Of a DNA stretch of 64,000 bases, positions 37,101 to 46,282 are shown piece by piece; positions within the stretch are counted from its first letter, which is position 1; each line of letters starts with the position of its first letter. Under the pieces are notes generated by a model, which had not been told where the DNA came from, made no database searches, and saw nothing but the letters and a program-made list of their open reading frames with translations. Source of the stretch: JAAYZX01 sp040770645 (GTDB lineage Bacteria; Actinomycetota; Thermoleophilia; RBG-16-64-13). The DNA lies in assembly GCA_040770645.1 (NCBI GenBank), contig JAXGIS010000001.1, positions 248,001 through 312,000 of the forward strand, written 5' to 3'. A program made the translations under genes and the position numbers.

Positions 37101-38948
37101 GGGTTACGGTCATACGGACCGGTACTACCGGGGCCGACGGTAAGCTCAGATTGAAAGTCATACCCGACGGCACCTACATCCTGCGGGAGGTATCGACCCC
37201 GTCCGGATACAACCCAGAGAGGGTGGATCGTTCCTTGACGGTGACGACCCAGGGCTCGACGGTGACTGTGGCCATCGATGGCAATCCCGGTAATCACCTG
37301 ACGGTGTACAACTACAGCGAGGGAACCGCCGGCGACCTGACCATCAGCAAGGTGGTGGCCGGGAATGCGGCCGATGTTTCGAAGCAGTTTGAGTTCACGG
37401 TTGTCTTCAGGTTCCCCGAGGACTTCACCGGCGATCCGACTGCCGCCTACACGTACGTCGGCACCGGTGTGTCTGGTGGAACCATCGCCAGCGGTGGCAC
37501 AATCGCGCTCGCTCATGGGCAGAGCATCACTGTAGTGGGGCTGCCCAAAGGCACGACGTATGAAGTGACCGAAGCCGACTACTCGGCCGACGATTACTCC
37601 ACGACCGCCACCGGAGACACCGGTACGATCATCGCCGATGAGGCCCAGGTAGCGGCTTTCGTCAACACAAAGAATCAAGGCGACTTGACCATCGTGAAGA
37701 CGGTCGGGGGTAATACCGCCAGCCTGAGCAAGCCGTTCATATTCACCATCACCTTCACCGGCGACCAGGACGCCGAGTACGCTTACGTGGGCAATGGCGT
37801 GCCTGACGGCGCACTAAAAAGCGGAGGCACCATCGCCTTGGCCCACGGGCAAAGCATCACCTTCGTGCATCTGCCCGAGAACTTGGGCTAACGGTGACCG
37901 AAAGTGACTACTCCAGCTACGGTTACGTCACTACCAGTAAGGGTGGTACCGGTACCGTCGTGGCGAAGACCACGCAGACGGCGGCCTTCACCAACACCCG
38001 CAATGTGTATCCGCCCACACCGGAGGACAAGACCGGTGACCTCACCATCACCAAGACGGTGACCGGCACCGGCGGCAGTTGGACCAAGCAGTTCATCTTC
38101 ACTGTGACCTTCGACGCTGCTCCTGACACGGTCTTCCGTTATATCGGCGAAGGCGTGGCCGGAGGAACTATAAAGAGCGGGGCACCATCGCTCTGGCCCA
38201 CGGGCAAAGCATCACCATCGTGGGCCTGCCCGAAGGCACTCGGTACACGGTGACCGAAGGCGATTACTCCCAAGATGGGTACGTCACCAGCAGCTGGGGA
38301 GCCAGCGGCACTATCGTTGCCAGGACCACGCAGACGGCGTCCTTCACCAACGCTCACAAGGTGACCCCACCTGAGCCGGAGGACAAGACCGGCGGCCTCA
38401 CCATCACCAAGACGGTGACGGGTGACCTAGGCGACAGAAACAAGGAGTTCACTTTCGTGGTCACGTTGAGTGTGCCTGGGAGCTACAACTACTCGGGCAG
38501 CAAGACCGGAACCATCTCGAACGGCGGGACCATCACCCTCAAGCACGGCGAGTACATTGTGATTGAGGGCCTGCCCGTGGGCGCCACGTATGAGGTGAGG
38601 GAGCAAGAAGCCGGTCAAGACGGCTACACGACTACCGCTACCGGGGCGGCGGGCGCCATCGTAGAAGCAGGTCGCACGGCTGCTTTCGTGAACACCAAGA
38701 GCACCACTCCCACCACCGGAGACACGGGGACCACCACGTCCACTACAGCGGGCGGTGGTGGCACCACACCCACTACCGGAGGTAGCGGTGGCACTACACC
38801 CACCACCGGAGGTAGTGGCGGCACCACACCAAAGACCGGCGATAGCAACTGGGGCACGGTCTGGGGCATCGGTTTGGGCGTCAGCGCCCTCATATTCCTG
38901 GTGTTGGTGGGCGTGAGGGTGAGTCTCAGAAACAGGCAGGCGAGATAG
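34162..38948 (+). CDS. Large Cna-B-type surface adhesin with C-terminal sorting signal, several frameshifts
   Basis: Secreted, wall-anchored protein of about 1,590 residues. GTG 34162 (AAAGGAG seven bases upstream; ATG 34156 possible) starts an Arg/Lys-rich signal peptide with the core IVLVLLLTIFMFGVARA. Then follow adhesin Ig-like domains (two around 34,330-35,130), repeats of a DUF11-like type up to 37,000, one Cna-B/SpaA domain (about 37,020-37,310, IEITKLGDSGQPLSGVKFSI) and four tandem domains starting G-[DG]-LTI (37,331; 37,679; 38,034; 38,391). A Thr/Gly-rich linker (38,698-38,847) leads to the sorting motif TPKTGDS, a hydrophobic helix and the RNRQAR tail. Frame breaks near 34,270-34,330, 36,252, 36,305, 37,885 and 38,180 are repaired by single bases, several at G runs. 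Confidence 0.82.
37331..38695 (+). repeat. Four tandem about 105-residue surface-domain repeats in the adhesin
   Basis: Each unit runs from LTI(S/V/T)K through a SKQF or NKEF hydrophobic strand, a glycine-rich SGGT(I)ALAHGQSIT turn, a VTE(A/S/G)DYS segment and ends AAFVNTK or similar. The last unit is the most diverged. Unit starts are about 37,331, 37,679, 38,034 and 38,391. Confidence 0.8.
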
Positions 38949-38978
38949 AGCGTCGGCGCGCTTCCGCATAGACCTGAG

Positions 38979-39012
38979 CCTGTGGGGCTGACGTTTGCGT
39001 CAGCCCCACAGG
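38979..39012 (+). terminator. Hairpin terminator between adhesin and sortase
   Basis: CCTGTGGGGCTGACG and its exact complement form a 15-bp stem with a TTTG loop, followed by CGTCCCTTTCC. It lies 30 bases after the adhesin stop, so the sortase may be transcribed by partial read-through or from its own promoter. Confidence 0.65.
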
Positions 39013-39034
39013 CGTCCCTTTCCATGAGTGACCG

Positions 39035-39853
39035 ATGGTGAGTGCTCATAACGAAGAACGGGGGGCCCCTACCCCCCGGTCGCACCGGGTGCTCTATGCC
39101 CTCATGGGGTTGTGTGTAGTCGGGATCATCGTGTTCGCTTGGCTGTTGATCAGTGGCAGCCGAGAGTATTCACGAGGTGGCGTGGCTTATGAGCACATCC
39201 GCTCCGCCGTGTCTCTCCCCGGGCCCACGAGCGGAAGGAAGGACTTGGCCGCGGAAGAGAGAGACGTCGTTGTCCCGCAAGCAGCGCCATCGTCTGTGAT
39301 CGATTTCCGCGTTGCACGCGAACTCAACGGGGATATCGTGGGGTGGATAGTGGGTGGGGAGATCATCGACTATCCCATCGTCCGAGGTACGGACAACGAC
39401 TACTACCTGACGCATCTGGTCAATCATGAGCGTAACAAAGTGGGATCCATCTTCATGGATTATCGAAATCGGGGAGATTTTTTCGACAGGGCTACGGTGG
39501 TCTACGGGCACAATATGAAAGATGGATCGATGTTCGCGTCGCTCATGAGGTACAAATCCCAAGACTACTTCGATCAGTTCCCGACCATGAAGCTCTACAC
39601 GCCCAAGGGTGACTACATCATCAAGTTGTTTGCGGGAAAGGTGGTGGACGGCAACGAGGATCTGGCCTGTTACGTCTCCGCCGGCACAGGCGACTTCTAC
39701 GATCAGCTCGATGCGCTCAGAAAGGTCTCGACCTTCCACAGCAACACTGTCGTGGAGGCGGATGATCGGATACTGATCTTGTGTACCTGTTCACATGAGA
39801 CCGCCAACGCCAGGTTTGCGGTGTTTGGGAAGCTGACCCCCGTTTCCGACTAG
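39035..39853 (+). CDS. Class B-like sortase
   Basis: Membrane-anchored transpeptidase of 272 residues with one N-terminal helix (residues about 23-43). Catalytic residues are His in VVYGHNM near 159, Cys in LCTCS near 251 and Arg in NARFAVFG near 259. GSIFMDYRN and the helix-rich insert between the His and Cys match class B better than class A. It probably anchors the neighbouring adhesin through its TPKTG-type signal. No strong ribosome binding site precedes the ATG. Confidence 0.88.
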   Translation: MVSAHNEERGAPTPRSHRVLYALMGLCVVGIIVFAWLLISGSREYSRGGVAYEHIRSAVSLPGPTSGRKDLAAEERDVVVPQAAPSSVIDFRVARELNGDIVGWIVGGEIIDYPIVRGTDNDYYLTHLVNHERNKVGSIFMDYRNRGDFFDRATVVYGHNMKDGSMFASLMRYKSQDYFDQFPTMKLYTPKGDYIIKLFAGKVVDGNEDLACYVSAGTGDFYDQLDALRKVSTFHSNTVVEADDRILILCTCSHETANARFAVFGKLTPVSD

Positions 39854-39929
39854 GCCATGTGACGGCGCGCCGCAAGGCAGATCCCTGCTCCGCGGCGGCA
39901 GTGACCCGGGCGCCCGCTTCAGTTGCGGC

Positions 39930-39958
39930 TTCAGCTATGGGCGCGCGGGTGATAGACT
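39930..39958 (+). promoter_or_regulatory. Weak sigma-70-like promoter upstream of moxR
   Basis: TTCAGC and TAGACT with a 17-base spacer lie about 80 bases before the MoxR start. Match to consensus is moderate. Confidence 0.3.
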
Positions 39959-40040
39959 GCACGGGGTAGATGCGGCCGTGCTCCGCGTCGTCGGCTTCAT
40001 CTTCCCGCGCTCAATCAGCCTCAGCAGGAGTTCGTCCGCC

Positions 40041-40886
40041 ATGACAGCTGCTCTGGACTATTCGGGCACTCGTGACTACATCGCGTCACCCGAACTCATG
40101 CAAACCGTCAACGTGGCCGTGGCGTTGGCCAGGCCTCTGCTCATCAAGGGTGAACCCGGTACAGGCAAGACCATGCTGGCCCAAAGCATAGCTCGCGGTC
40201 TCGGCATGGATCTTATTGTGTGGAACATCAAATCCACCACCAAGGCCCAAGATGGGCTCTACGTGTACGACACCGTACAGCGGCTGTACGACAGCCAGTT
40301 CGGTGAGCACGATGTGGCCGATATCGCTCGGTACATCAAGCTCGGCAGGTTGGGAGAGGCCTTTGCCCGGGAGGAGAGGGTGGTGCTGCTGATCGATGAG
40401 ATCGATAAGGCAGACCTGGAATTCCCCAACGATCTCCTCTGGGAACTGGACCAGATGGAGTTCTATATCCCCGAGACCAAGCGCACCGTCAAATCCAGGC
40501 AACGACCCATAGTCATCATCACCAGCAACGCCGAGAAGGAGTTGCCCGACGCGTTCCTGCGGCGTTGCGTATTTCATTACATTGAGTTCCCCGACGCCGA
40601 GATGATGAAGCGGATCGTCCTTGTGCACCAGCCACATCTGCCGCAACGGCTGCTGGACATGGCCACGGAAGCGTTTTACTGGTTGCGCGATGTACCGGGA
40701 CTGCAGAAGAAGCCGTCCACCAGTGAGTTGATCGACTGGGTACAGGCACTGGCCATGCACGGCGTGGATCGTCAGGCGGTGGTCTCACGTCTACCCTTCC
40801 TGGGGGTATTGCTCAAGAAGGACGCAGACGTGGATACCGCCACCCGCGCGCTGAAGGGCAAGATAGCCGGCGCGGGCAGACGCTGA
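40041..40886 (+). CDS. MoxR-family AAA+ ATPase
   Basis: ATPase of 281 residues with Walker A GEPGTGKT near residue 37, Walker B VVLLIDEID near 115 and a sensor region IVIITSNAEKELPDAFLRRC. MoxR proteins act as chaperones that activate or assemble metal enzymes or surface complexes together with VWA proteins, and the VWA gene follows directly. ATG 40041 has CAGGAG ten bases upstream; the open frame back to 39978 adds a poorly conserved leader. Confidence 0.9.
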   Translation: MTAALDYSGTRDYIASPELMQTVNVAVALARPLLIKGEPGTGKTMLAQSIARGLGMDLIVWNIKSTTKAQDGLYVYDTVQRLYDSQFGEHDVADIARYIKLGRLGEAFAREERVVLLIDEIDKADLEFPNDLLWELDQMEFYIPETKRTVKSRQRPIVIITSNAEKELPDAFLRRCVFHYIEFPDAEMMKRIVLVHQPHLPQRLLDMATEAFYWLRDVPGLQKKPSTSELIDWVQALAMHGVDRQAVVSRLPFLGVLLKKDADVDTATRALKGKIAGAGRR

Positions 40887-40942
40887 GGCATCGGCCGCCG
40901 GGCGCTTGTGGGCCGGGTTCGCTCCGGGAGAGGTTGACTGCA

Positions 40943-42151
40943 GTGTTCACCGGGTTCTTCTTCCTGCTGCGCACTTACGGGGTGCCTGTCACTTTGACCG
41001 AATGGCTGGTCCTCATGCAGGCCCTGGCCAAAGGGCTCGCCCTCTCCAATTTGAATGACTTCTACGCGTTGGCCCGTTCAGTGCTTGTTAAGTCCGAGAC
41101 CCACTTCGACCAGTATGATCAGGCGTTCCAAGCCGCGTTCCAGGGCATTGAGACCCCTCAGGAGATCGCAGACGAGGTGTGGGATTGGCTATCCAACCCC
41201 CTCACCATGCCCGGGCTGACCGAAGAGGAACGCCGCCGCCTGCGCGAATGGCTGGGGGAGGTGGACCTGGATGCACTTCGCCGCATGTTCGAGGAGCGGA
41301 TGCTGGAGCAGGAAGAGGCCCACCACGGTGGGAGCTACTGGGTGGGCACGGGGGGCACGTCTGCATTCGGGCATTCGGGATTCCACCCCGGCGGCATCCG
41401 GGTGGGAGGGGAGAGCCACAATCGCTCTGCCGTCAAAGTGGCCGGTGAGAGACGCTACCGCTCATATCGCACGGACGTGTCCGTGGGAGTGCGTCAGTTC
41501 GAGTTGGCGCTGCGTAGGTTGCGGCAACTCTCCTCCAAGAACGAATCCACGCCGGACGAGTTGGACTTGGACGGCACCATCCCGGACACGGCCGACAATG
41601 CCGGAATGCTCTCGCTACGATGGCAGCGCAGCCGTAAGAACAACGTCCGCGTGGCGCTACTCATGGATGTGGGTGGGTCCATGCACCCCTACGTGAGGGT
41701 GTGCAGCCAGTTATTCTCGGCTGTGAACAAATCCACGCACTTCAAGGATCTGCGCTTCTATTACTTTCATAATTGTGTGTACGACCACCTCTATCATGAT
41801 GTGGTCTGCAGTACCGACAACGCCTCCTACACCACTCACGTGCTGCGCGATCTCTCCTCCGACTACAAACTCATTCTGGTGGGGGATGCCGCCATGGCCC
41901 CCTCGGAGCTCATGTCCAAGGGCGGAATCATCTGGTGGGGGCACCACAACAATGAGCCAGGTATCGAGTGGTTGCGTAGACTGAAGAATCACTTCACGCA
42001 CTCGGTGTGGTTGACGCCGATACCACGTGAGGAGTGGGACTACATGTGGGGACGCTACACCATGGAGCAGATACAGAAGATGTTCCCTATGTTCGAGCTG
42101 ACTGTGGACGGCCTCACGCAGGCCGTGCGTTCGCTCATGGTCAGGAAATGA
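40943..42151 (+). CDS. VWA-domain protein, CoxE-like, partner of MoxR
   Basis: Protein of 402 residues. The N-terminal part (FFFLLRTYGVPVTLTEWLVL) is helical; a Gly/His-rich linker follows; the C-terminal VWA domain carries the metal site VALLMDVGGSMHPYVRVC near residue 240, with DVGGS instead of the usual DxSxS. GTG 40943 has GGGAGAGG nine bases upstream; the TTG at 40934 touches that site and is less likely. No CO-dehydrogenase or other obvious client genes are nearby, so its target is unknown. Confidence 0.88.
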   Translation: MFTGFFFLLRTYGVPVTLTEWLVLMQALAKGLALSNLNDFYALARSVLVKSETHFDQYDQAFQAAFQGIETPQEIADEVWDWLSNPLTMPGLTEEERRRLREWLGEVDLDALRRMFEERMLEQEEAHHGGSYWVGTGGTSAFGHSGFHPGGIRVGGESHNRSAVKVAGERRYRSYRTDVSVGVRQFELALRRLRQLSSKNESTPDELDLDGTIPDTADNAGMLSLRWQRSRKNNVRVALLMDVGGSMHPYVRVCSQLFSAVNKSTHFKDLRFYYFHNCVYDHLYHDVVCSTDNASYTTHVLRDLSSDYKLILVGDAAMAPSELMSKGGIIWWGHHNNEPGIEWLRRLKNHFTHSVWLTPIPREEWDYMWGRYTMEQIQKMFPMFELTVDGLTQAVRSLMVRK

Positions 42152-42166
42152 AATGAGGCCGGGTTT

Positions 42167-42197
42167 GGAACCGGGCCGCATGGTCCGGCCCGGTTCC
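42167..42197. terminator. Bidirectional hairpin between convergent genes
   Basis: GGAACCGGGCCG and its complement form a 12-bp stem with a seven-base loop, between the stops of the VWA gene and of the convergent membrane protein. Confidence 0.6.
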
Positions 42198-42224
42198 GCA
42201 GACGTAGGGAGTTGACTTGATGTA

Positions 42225-42913
42225 TCAGTTCGAAGCCTTGGCCGCGGTTCCTTCTGCGGAGACCTCGGTGGCGGGCGCGGTGGTAGGTGGCGTTGCGGCC
42301 GGTGGGGCCACCGGTTCCGTGGTTGAGCTGGCGGAGCCCGGTGTCTCAGTGGTGGACGTATGCGCGCTGTCGCCTGCCTGCGTGGACGACGGGGTGCCGG
42401 CGCCGCCCCCGGTTGTCGGGGATGCGCTCGCGGCCGGCACCGTGACCGTGACCGTTCGCTCCTGGACGACGATGTGTTCTTGGATGACCGGCTGCGCTAC
42501 CACTCGCTCCGTGATGACTCGCGGTTCTGGGTCCGGGTTGACCAGCGCGGAGATGCTCAGGCCCACGGCTACGAGGCCCAGGGCGGCCGGTGCCCAGCGC
42601 GCGACCAATCCGGGGCGATGGACGGAATCCGTCTCGGGCTCGGGGGAGTTGCTGCGCCGCCGTGCTCCGTGGTTACGGTTTCATCCTGTTTGGGGGTTGC
42701 CGCTTTCACACCATCCGGGTCCCTACGGCGCGCGAGCCAATGCTTGCCCGCATCGATACCGTGGGTGAGGCCCTGTGATGCCAAGTTGTACACGGTGGCG
42801 GCCACTGCCGCCCCCACCAGTGTGCCGGCCAGGCCGGAGCGGGTGAGGACGTAGAACGATGCCACGGAAGAGACGGTTGCAGTGGTTATGGTAGCGACAC
42901 GAGATAGCTTCAT
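42225..42913 (-). CDS. Hypothetical membrane protein with Thr/Pro/Ala-rich C-terminus, one frameshift
   Basis: About 228 residues across two frames. The N-terminal part from ATG 42913 has hydrophobic stretches (SSVASFYVL, GTLVGAAVAATVYNLAS). After a missing base in a C-run near 42,640 the sequence continues into a transmembrane helix (APAALGLVAVGLSISALV), a Val/Thr-rich stretch (QEHIVVQERTVTVTVPA) and a Thr/Pro/Ala/Ser-rich tail. I do not recognise the family. The tail composition suggests an extracytoplasmic wall-spanning segment. It is divergent from the methyltransferase gene. Confidence 0.55.
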
Positions 42914-42978
42914 GTGGAGTGTGACGGTTGGAGGCGGCGCGGCGGTTCCCGCCGCGCCGCCGCAGAGAGGAGGGCGCC

Positions 42979-43614
42979 ATGGCTACGACGTTGCGTGGCG
43001 GGGCTGCGGTGTCTGGTGCGGCGGGCTGCGCGCCCGGTGATGTTGCCGTGTGTGCGGCCCCACGTCTCTTCCGTGCCTCAGGGGCCGGGAGACTGGATGA
43101 CGAGGGGCGGCTGGCTGTTCTCAGTGTGGACACGCTGGCCTCGTTGCTGGAACTGAGCGGCGTGGAGAGCCTGGTGGACCTCGGTAGCGGCACCGGTTTC
43201 TATACTAATCGGCTTGCAGAGCGGACCACGGGCTTGGTGTACGCGGTGGAAGTGCAACCGCAGATGTTGAAGCGGCACTTGGAGGGAGGTGCCCCTCCCA
43301 ACGTTCGTCTTGTACAGGCGGACTTCCGTCTGCTGTCCCTGCCGGAAGCCTCGGTGGACCGTGCGCTCAGTGTGTATGCGTACCACGAGGCGCCTGACAT
43401 CGTGTGGCTGCAGCAGGTGGCCAAGGTGCTCAAACCCGGCGGCCGTTTCGTGATCGTGGATTGGAGGAGGTCGCATGGGGCGGTGGAGCATGGGCCGCCC
43501 ATGGACCTCCGGGCCACCTGGGAAGAGGTGGTGGAAGCCCTGACCCCGCACTTCTCGCACGTGGAGGGTCGGGATCTGGATCGGTTTCTCTTCGTCGCGA
43601 TAGGAGTGAAGTGA
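42979..43614 (+). CDS. Class I SAM-dependent methyltransferase
   Basis: Protein of 211 residues. LVDLGSGTGFYTNRLAE is motif I, VYAVEVQPQML motif II and LKPGGRFVIVDWR the post-motif III strand. The substrate cannot be told. ATG 42979 has GAGGAGG seven bases upstream; the open frame to 42928 is an Arg-rich leader without support. Its stop overlaps or abuts the FBPase start, so the two are probably translated together. Confidence 0.82.
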   Translation: MATTLRGGAAVSGAAGCAPGDVAVCAAPRLFRASGAGRLDDEGRLAVLSVDTLASLLELSGVESLVDLGSGTGFYTNRLAERTTGLVYAVEVQPQMLKRHLEGGAPPNVRLVQADFRLLSLPEASVDRALSVYAYHEAPDIVWLQQVAKVLKPGGRFVIVDWRRSHGAVEHGPPMDLRATWEEVVEALTPHFSHVEGRDLDRFLFVAIGVK

Positions 43615-43616
43615 TC

Positions 43617-44648
43617 ATGAACCCCAGTCTCATCGGCATCAACCTCACGCGTCACATTTACGAGACACAGCAGAGCCATCCGGAGGCCACCGGAGAATTG
43701 AGCGCCATCTTGAATCAGATCGCGCTGGCGGCCAAAGTGGTGTCGCGGAAAGTGAATAGAGCGGGTCTGGCGGACATCCTCGGCTACACGGGTACCGAGA
43801 ATATCCAAGGTGAAGAGGTCCGGCGCCTGGATGTGCTGGCCAACGATGTCTTCATCGCGGCCTTCGATCACCTGGGCAACTTCTGCATCATGGCCTCCGA
43901 GGAAGTGGACGACGCCATCCCCATCCCTGACCAATACGAGTGCGGCAAGTACTCCGTGGCCTTCGACCCCCTCGATGGCTCTTCGAATATCGACGCGAAC
44001 GTGTCGGTGGGGACCATATTTGCCATTCACCGCAAAGTCAGCGAGGGGACTCGCGGCGATGACTCCGACCTCATGCAGGTGGGCAGGCGCCTGGCGGCGG
44101 CAGGCTACGTGGTTTATGGGAGCAGCACCATGCTCGTCATGAGCACAGGCAACGGAGTACACGGATTCACGCTGGATCCGGAGATCGGTGAGTTCCTGCT
44201 CTCACATGAGAACATCCGCATCCCCCGCAGGCGCAACATCTATTCGTGCAACGAAGGCAATTACGCGTACTGGACCGAGGGCGTCAAGAAGTACGTCGAT
44301 CACATCAAGCAGCCCGACAAAGCGACCAACCGTCCCTACAGCACACGGTACATAGGGTCCATGGTGGCCGACATGCATCGCACTCTGCTGTACGGTGGGA
44401 TCTTCATGTATCCGGCCGACCTCAAGAAAGACCCCACCAAGGCCAAGGGCAAGCTGCGCCTGCTCTATGAGTGCGCTCCCATGGCCTTCCTCTGTGAGCA
44501 TGCTGGAGGCGCTGCCAGCACCGGGCGCGGGCCTGTACTCGATGTGGTGCCGGAAATGCTGCACCAGCGCGTGCCGTTCTTCGCGGGTTCGATCGAAGAT
44601 GTGCAAGAGCTGGAGTCGTTCATCGCCAAGTACGAGGGCGCTGAGTAG
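43617..44648 (+). CDS. fbp: Fructose-1,6-bisphosphatase, class I
   Basis: Gluconeogenic phosphatase of 343 residues. The metal-binding signature FDPLDGSSNID, the earlier EEV metal ligands in MASEEVDDAI, RYIGSMVADMHRTLLYGGIF and the C-terminal KLRLLYECAPMAFLCEHAGG are complete. AGGAG lies ten bases before ATG 43617; GTG 43611 overlapping the upstream stop is also possible. Most actinobacteria rely on the class II (GlpX) enzyme, so this form is of interest. Confidence 0.95.
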   Translation: MNPSLIGINLTRHIYETQQSHPEATGELSAILNQIALAAKVVSRKVNRAGLADILGYTGTENIQGEEVRRLDVLANDVFIAAFDHLGNFCIMASEEVDDAIPIPDQYECGKYSVAFDPLDGSSNIDANVSVGTIFAIHRKVSEGTRGDDSDLMQVGRRLAAAGYVVYGSSTMLVMSTGNGVHGFTLDPEIGEFLLSHENIRIPRRRNIYSCNEGNYAYWTEGVKKYVDHIKQPDKATNRPYSTRYIGSMVADMHRTLLYGGIFMYPADLKKDPTKAKGKLRLLYECAPMAFLCEHAGGAASTGRGPVLDVVPEMLHQRVPFFAGSIEDVQELESFIAKYEGAE

Positions 44649-44692
44649 ACGATCAGTGAGAGGGGCCGGCGCGCGCAGGGCCGCTGCCGGCG

Positions 44693-46282
44693 TCAGGGGG
44701 CCGTAGGAAGCAACTGCTCCCCGGATACCGTGCCTCCGGCGGCGTACAACACGATCATTTGGTCGGTGATCCACTCCACAGGACAGAGATCGTCGGTCCA
44801 GGGCGCAACGGAGGCGGCGGCCGGCTGAGCCGCTGCTGCCAGGTGTGCGGTCCGGGGGAGCAGAACGGGGGGCGCCGCCGCCAGGCGGCGCCGCAGCTCG
44901 TCTTGGGCCACGGGAGTCTTGAAACCGAGCACCAGCTGGTTGTACCGGAGCGCCTGCCAAGTCAGCACCTGGGGGAATTCCGCGGCCAAGGTGCCCGCAA
45001 TGGCTCGTGCCAGCCGGTCGTCGCCGGGCACGGTGGAAACGTTCATGGCGATGATGCCGTCGGGTGCCAAGCGGTCCCGTACCAGCTGGAAGAACTCGCG
45101 CGTGGCCAGGTAGAAGGGGACGTAGGGCTGACGGTAGGCATCGATCATGATGATGTCGTAGGGGCCCTCCACAGCGGTTCGAGCTGTCGGGGTGGTCATC
45201 AGGAAGGGTCTGGCATCGGCCGTGATGACATTCAATCGGGGGTTATCGGCGAGACCCAGTAGCGCTTCGCCGGCCCGGCTGACCTCCGGGTCGATCTCCA
45301 CACCGTCGATGGTGGTGTCCGGATAGAAGACCGCCATGGCTCGTGCGGTGGTCCCACCGGCGTTGCCCAGGATGGCCACGCGAGCGGCCGGTCTATCGAG
45401 CAGTGCGGGGGTGGTGAGGAACATGTCCCATTCACCGCCGGTAAGCACGTGATCCCGGCGCCAGATCGAGTGCACGGCGAAGCCTTCGTTCAAGTATAGG
45501 TAGCGGGCGTTGCCGGCGGCGGCCACCTGTACAAACTGGTACAGCGATTCTTTCTCGTAGAGCAGGCCCTCGGTGGGTTTGACGACTCCGGCCGGGACGG
45601 CCATCAAGCCGGCCAGTACCAGAGTCGGGCCCAAGTAGCGAGCCCCCAGCAGCAGCGCTCCCGAGGCGGCTATGAGGGCGGCAGTGCCCAACAAGGTGCG
45701 TTGCGTGCCGATCAGAGGGATAAAAAATAGAACAGGCAGGAAGGTACCCAACAGACTGCCGATAGTGGAGAGAGCGTAAAGCCCTCCGACCGTGCGCCCT
45801 CCCTGGTCCACGCTGGTTGTGCCCAGCCGCACGGCCATTGGGCTCACCATACCCAACAGCACCACGGGCGGGACGAAGAGGAGGGCCGAACCGAAGAATG
45901 ATCCTATGACTGCCCCCGCTGCAACCTGCTCCAACCCCCGCACTGTGACGCGGAGCAACGGCTGCGCCACGAACAGGATGATAGCGATGAGGGCCGCCGC
46001 CGCAATCACAACCAGACCCAGGGTCCGTGGGGTTGGGTGGCGATCGGCCAAACGACCACCCAGGATGTAACCCACGGATAGGCCGACGAGGATGAGTCCG
46101 ATTATGTTGGCCCACACTACGGTGGAAGAGCCGTAGAAAGGGGCCAAAAGGCGGGATGCGCACATCTCGGTTGCCATGGATCCGATGCCGGCGAGGAAGA
46201 CAAGACCGTACAGCGATCGCCGGTATGGACGTTGGCGGAGACCCTCCTGAGCCCGGGTGCCGGTGGCACTTGTGGTTGTCAC
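44693..46282 (-). CDS. Membrane protein with fused spermidine synthase-like domain
   Basis: Protein of 529 residues. The first 230 form seven to eight membrane helices (GSMATEMCASRLLAPFYGSS and VVLLGMVSPMAVRLG are typical of this fusion family). The second half is a polyamine-synthase-like Rossmann domain with ILGNAGGTTARAMAVFYP, GVEIDPEVSRAGEALLGLAD and YDIIMIDAYRQPYVPFYL. The usual proton-acceptor Asp is present in the MIDAY segment, but true aminopropyl transfer is unproven for such fusions. It shares a four-base junction with the upstream transglutaminase-like gene. Confidence 0.82.
   Translation of the reverse strand: MTTTSATGTRAQEGLRQRPYRRSLYGLVFLAGIGSMATEMCASRLLAPFYGSSTVVWANIIGLILVGLSVGYILGGRLADRHPTPRTLGLVVIAAAALIAIILFVAQPLLRVTVRGLEQVAAGAVIGSFFGSALLFVPPVVLLGMVSPMAVRLGTTSVDQGGRTVGGLYALSTIGSLLGTFLPVLFFIPLIGTQRTLLGTAALIAASGALLLGARYLGPTLVLAGLMAVPAGVVKPTEGLLYEKESLYQFVQVAAAGNARYLYLNEGFAVHSIWRRDHVLTGGEWDMFLTTPALLDRPAARVAILGNAGGTTARAMAVFYPDTTIDGVEIDPEVSRAGEALLGLADNPRLNVITADARPFLMTTPTARTAVEGPYDIIMIDAYRQPYVPFYLATREFFQLVRDRLAPDGIIAMNVSTVPGDDRLARAIAGTLAAEFPQVLTWQALRYNQLVLGFKTPVAQDELRRRLAAAPPVLLPRTAHLAAAAQPAAASVAPWTDDLCPVEWITDQMIVLYAAGGTVSGEQLLPTAP

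Noticed and set aside
35786..37678. A 630-residue minus-strand ORF
   Set aside because: It is opposite the adhesin, has no recognisable motif or ribosome binding site, and is His/Arg/Gly-rich as expected for a shadow frame.
38698..38847. Short direct repeats that might be a CRISPR-like array
   Set aside because: They encode the Thr/Gly-rich linker of the adhesin in frame and lack spacers of even size.
44649..44692. Terminator between fbp and the convergent membrane protein
   Set aside because: Only a six-base self-complementary GCCGGC pairing with a long loop is present; too weak to list.
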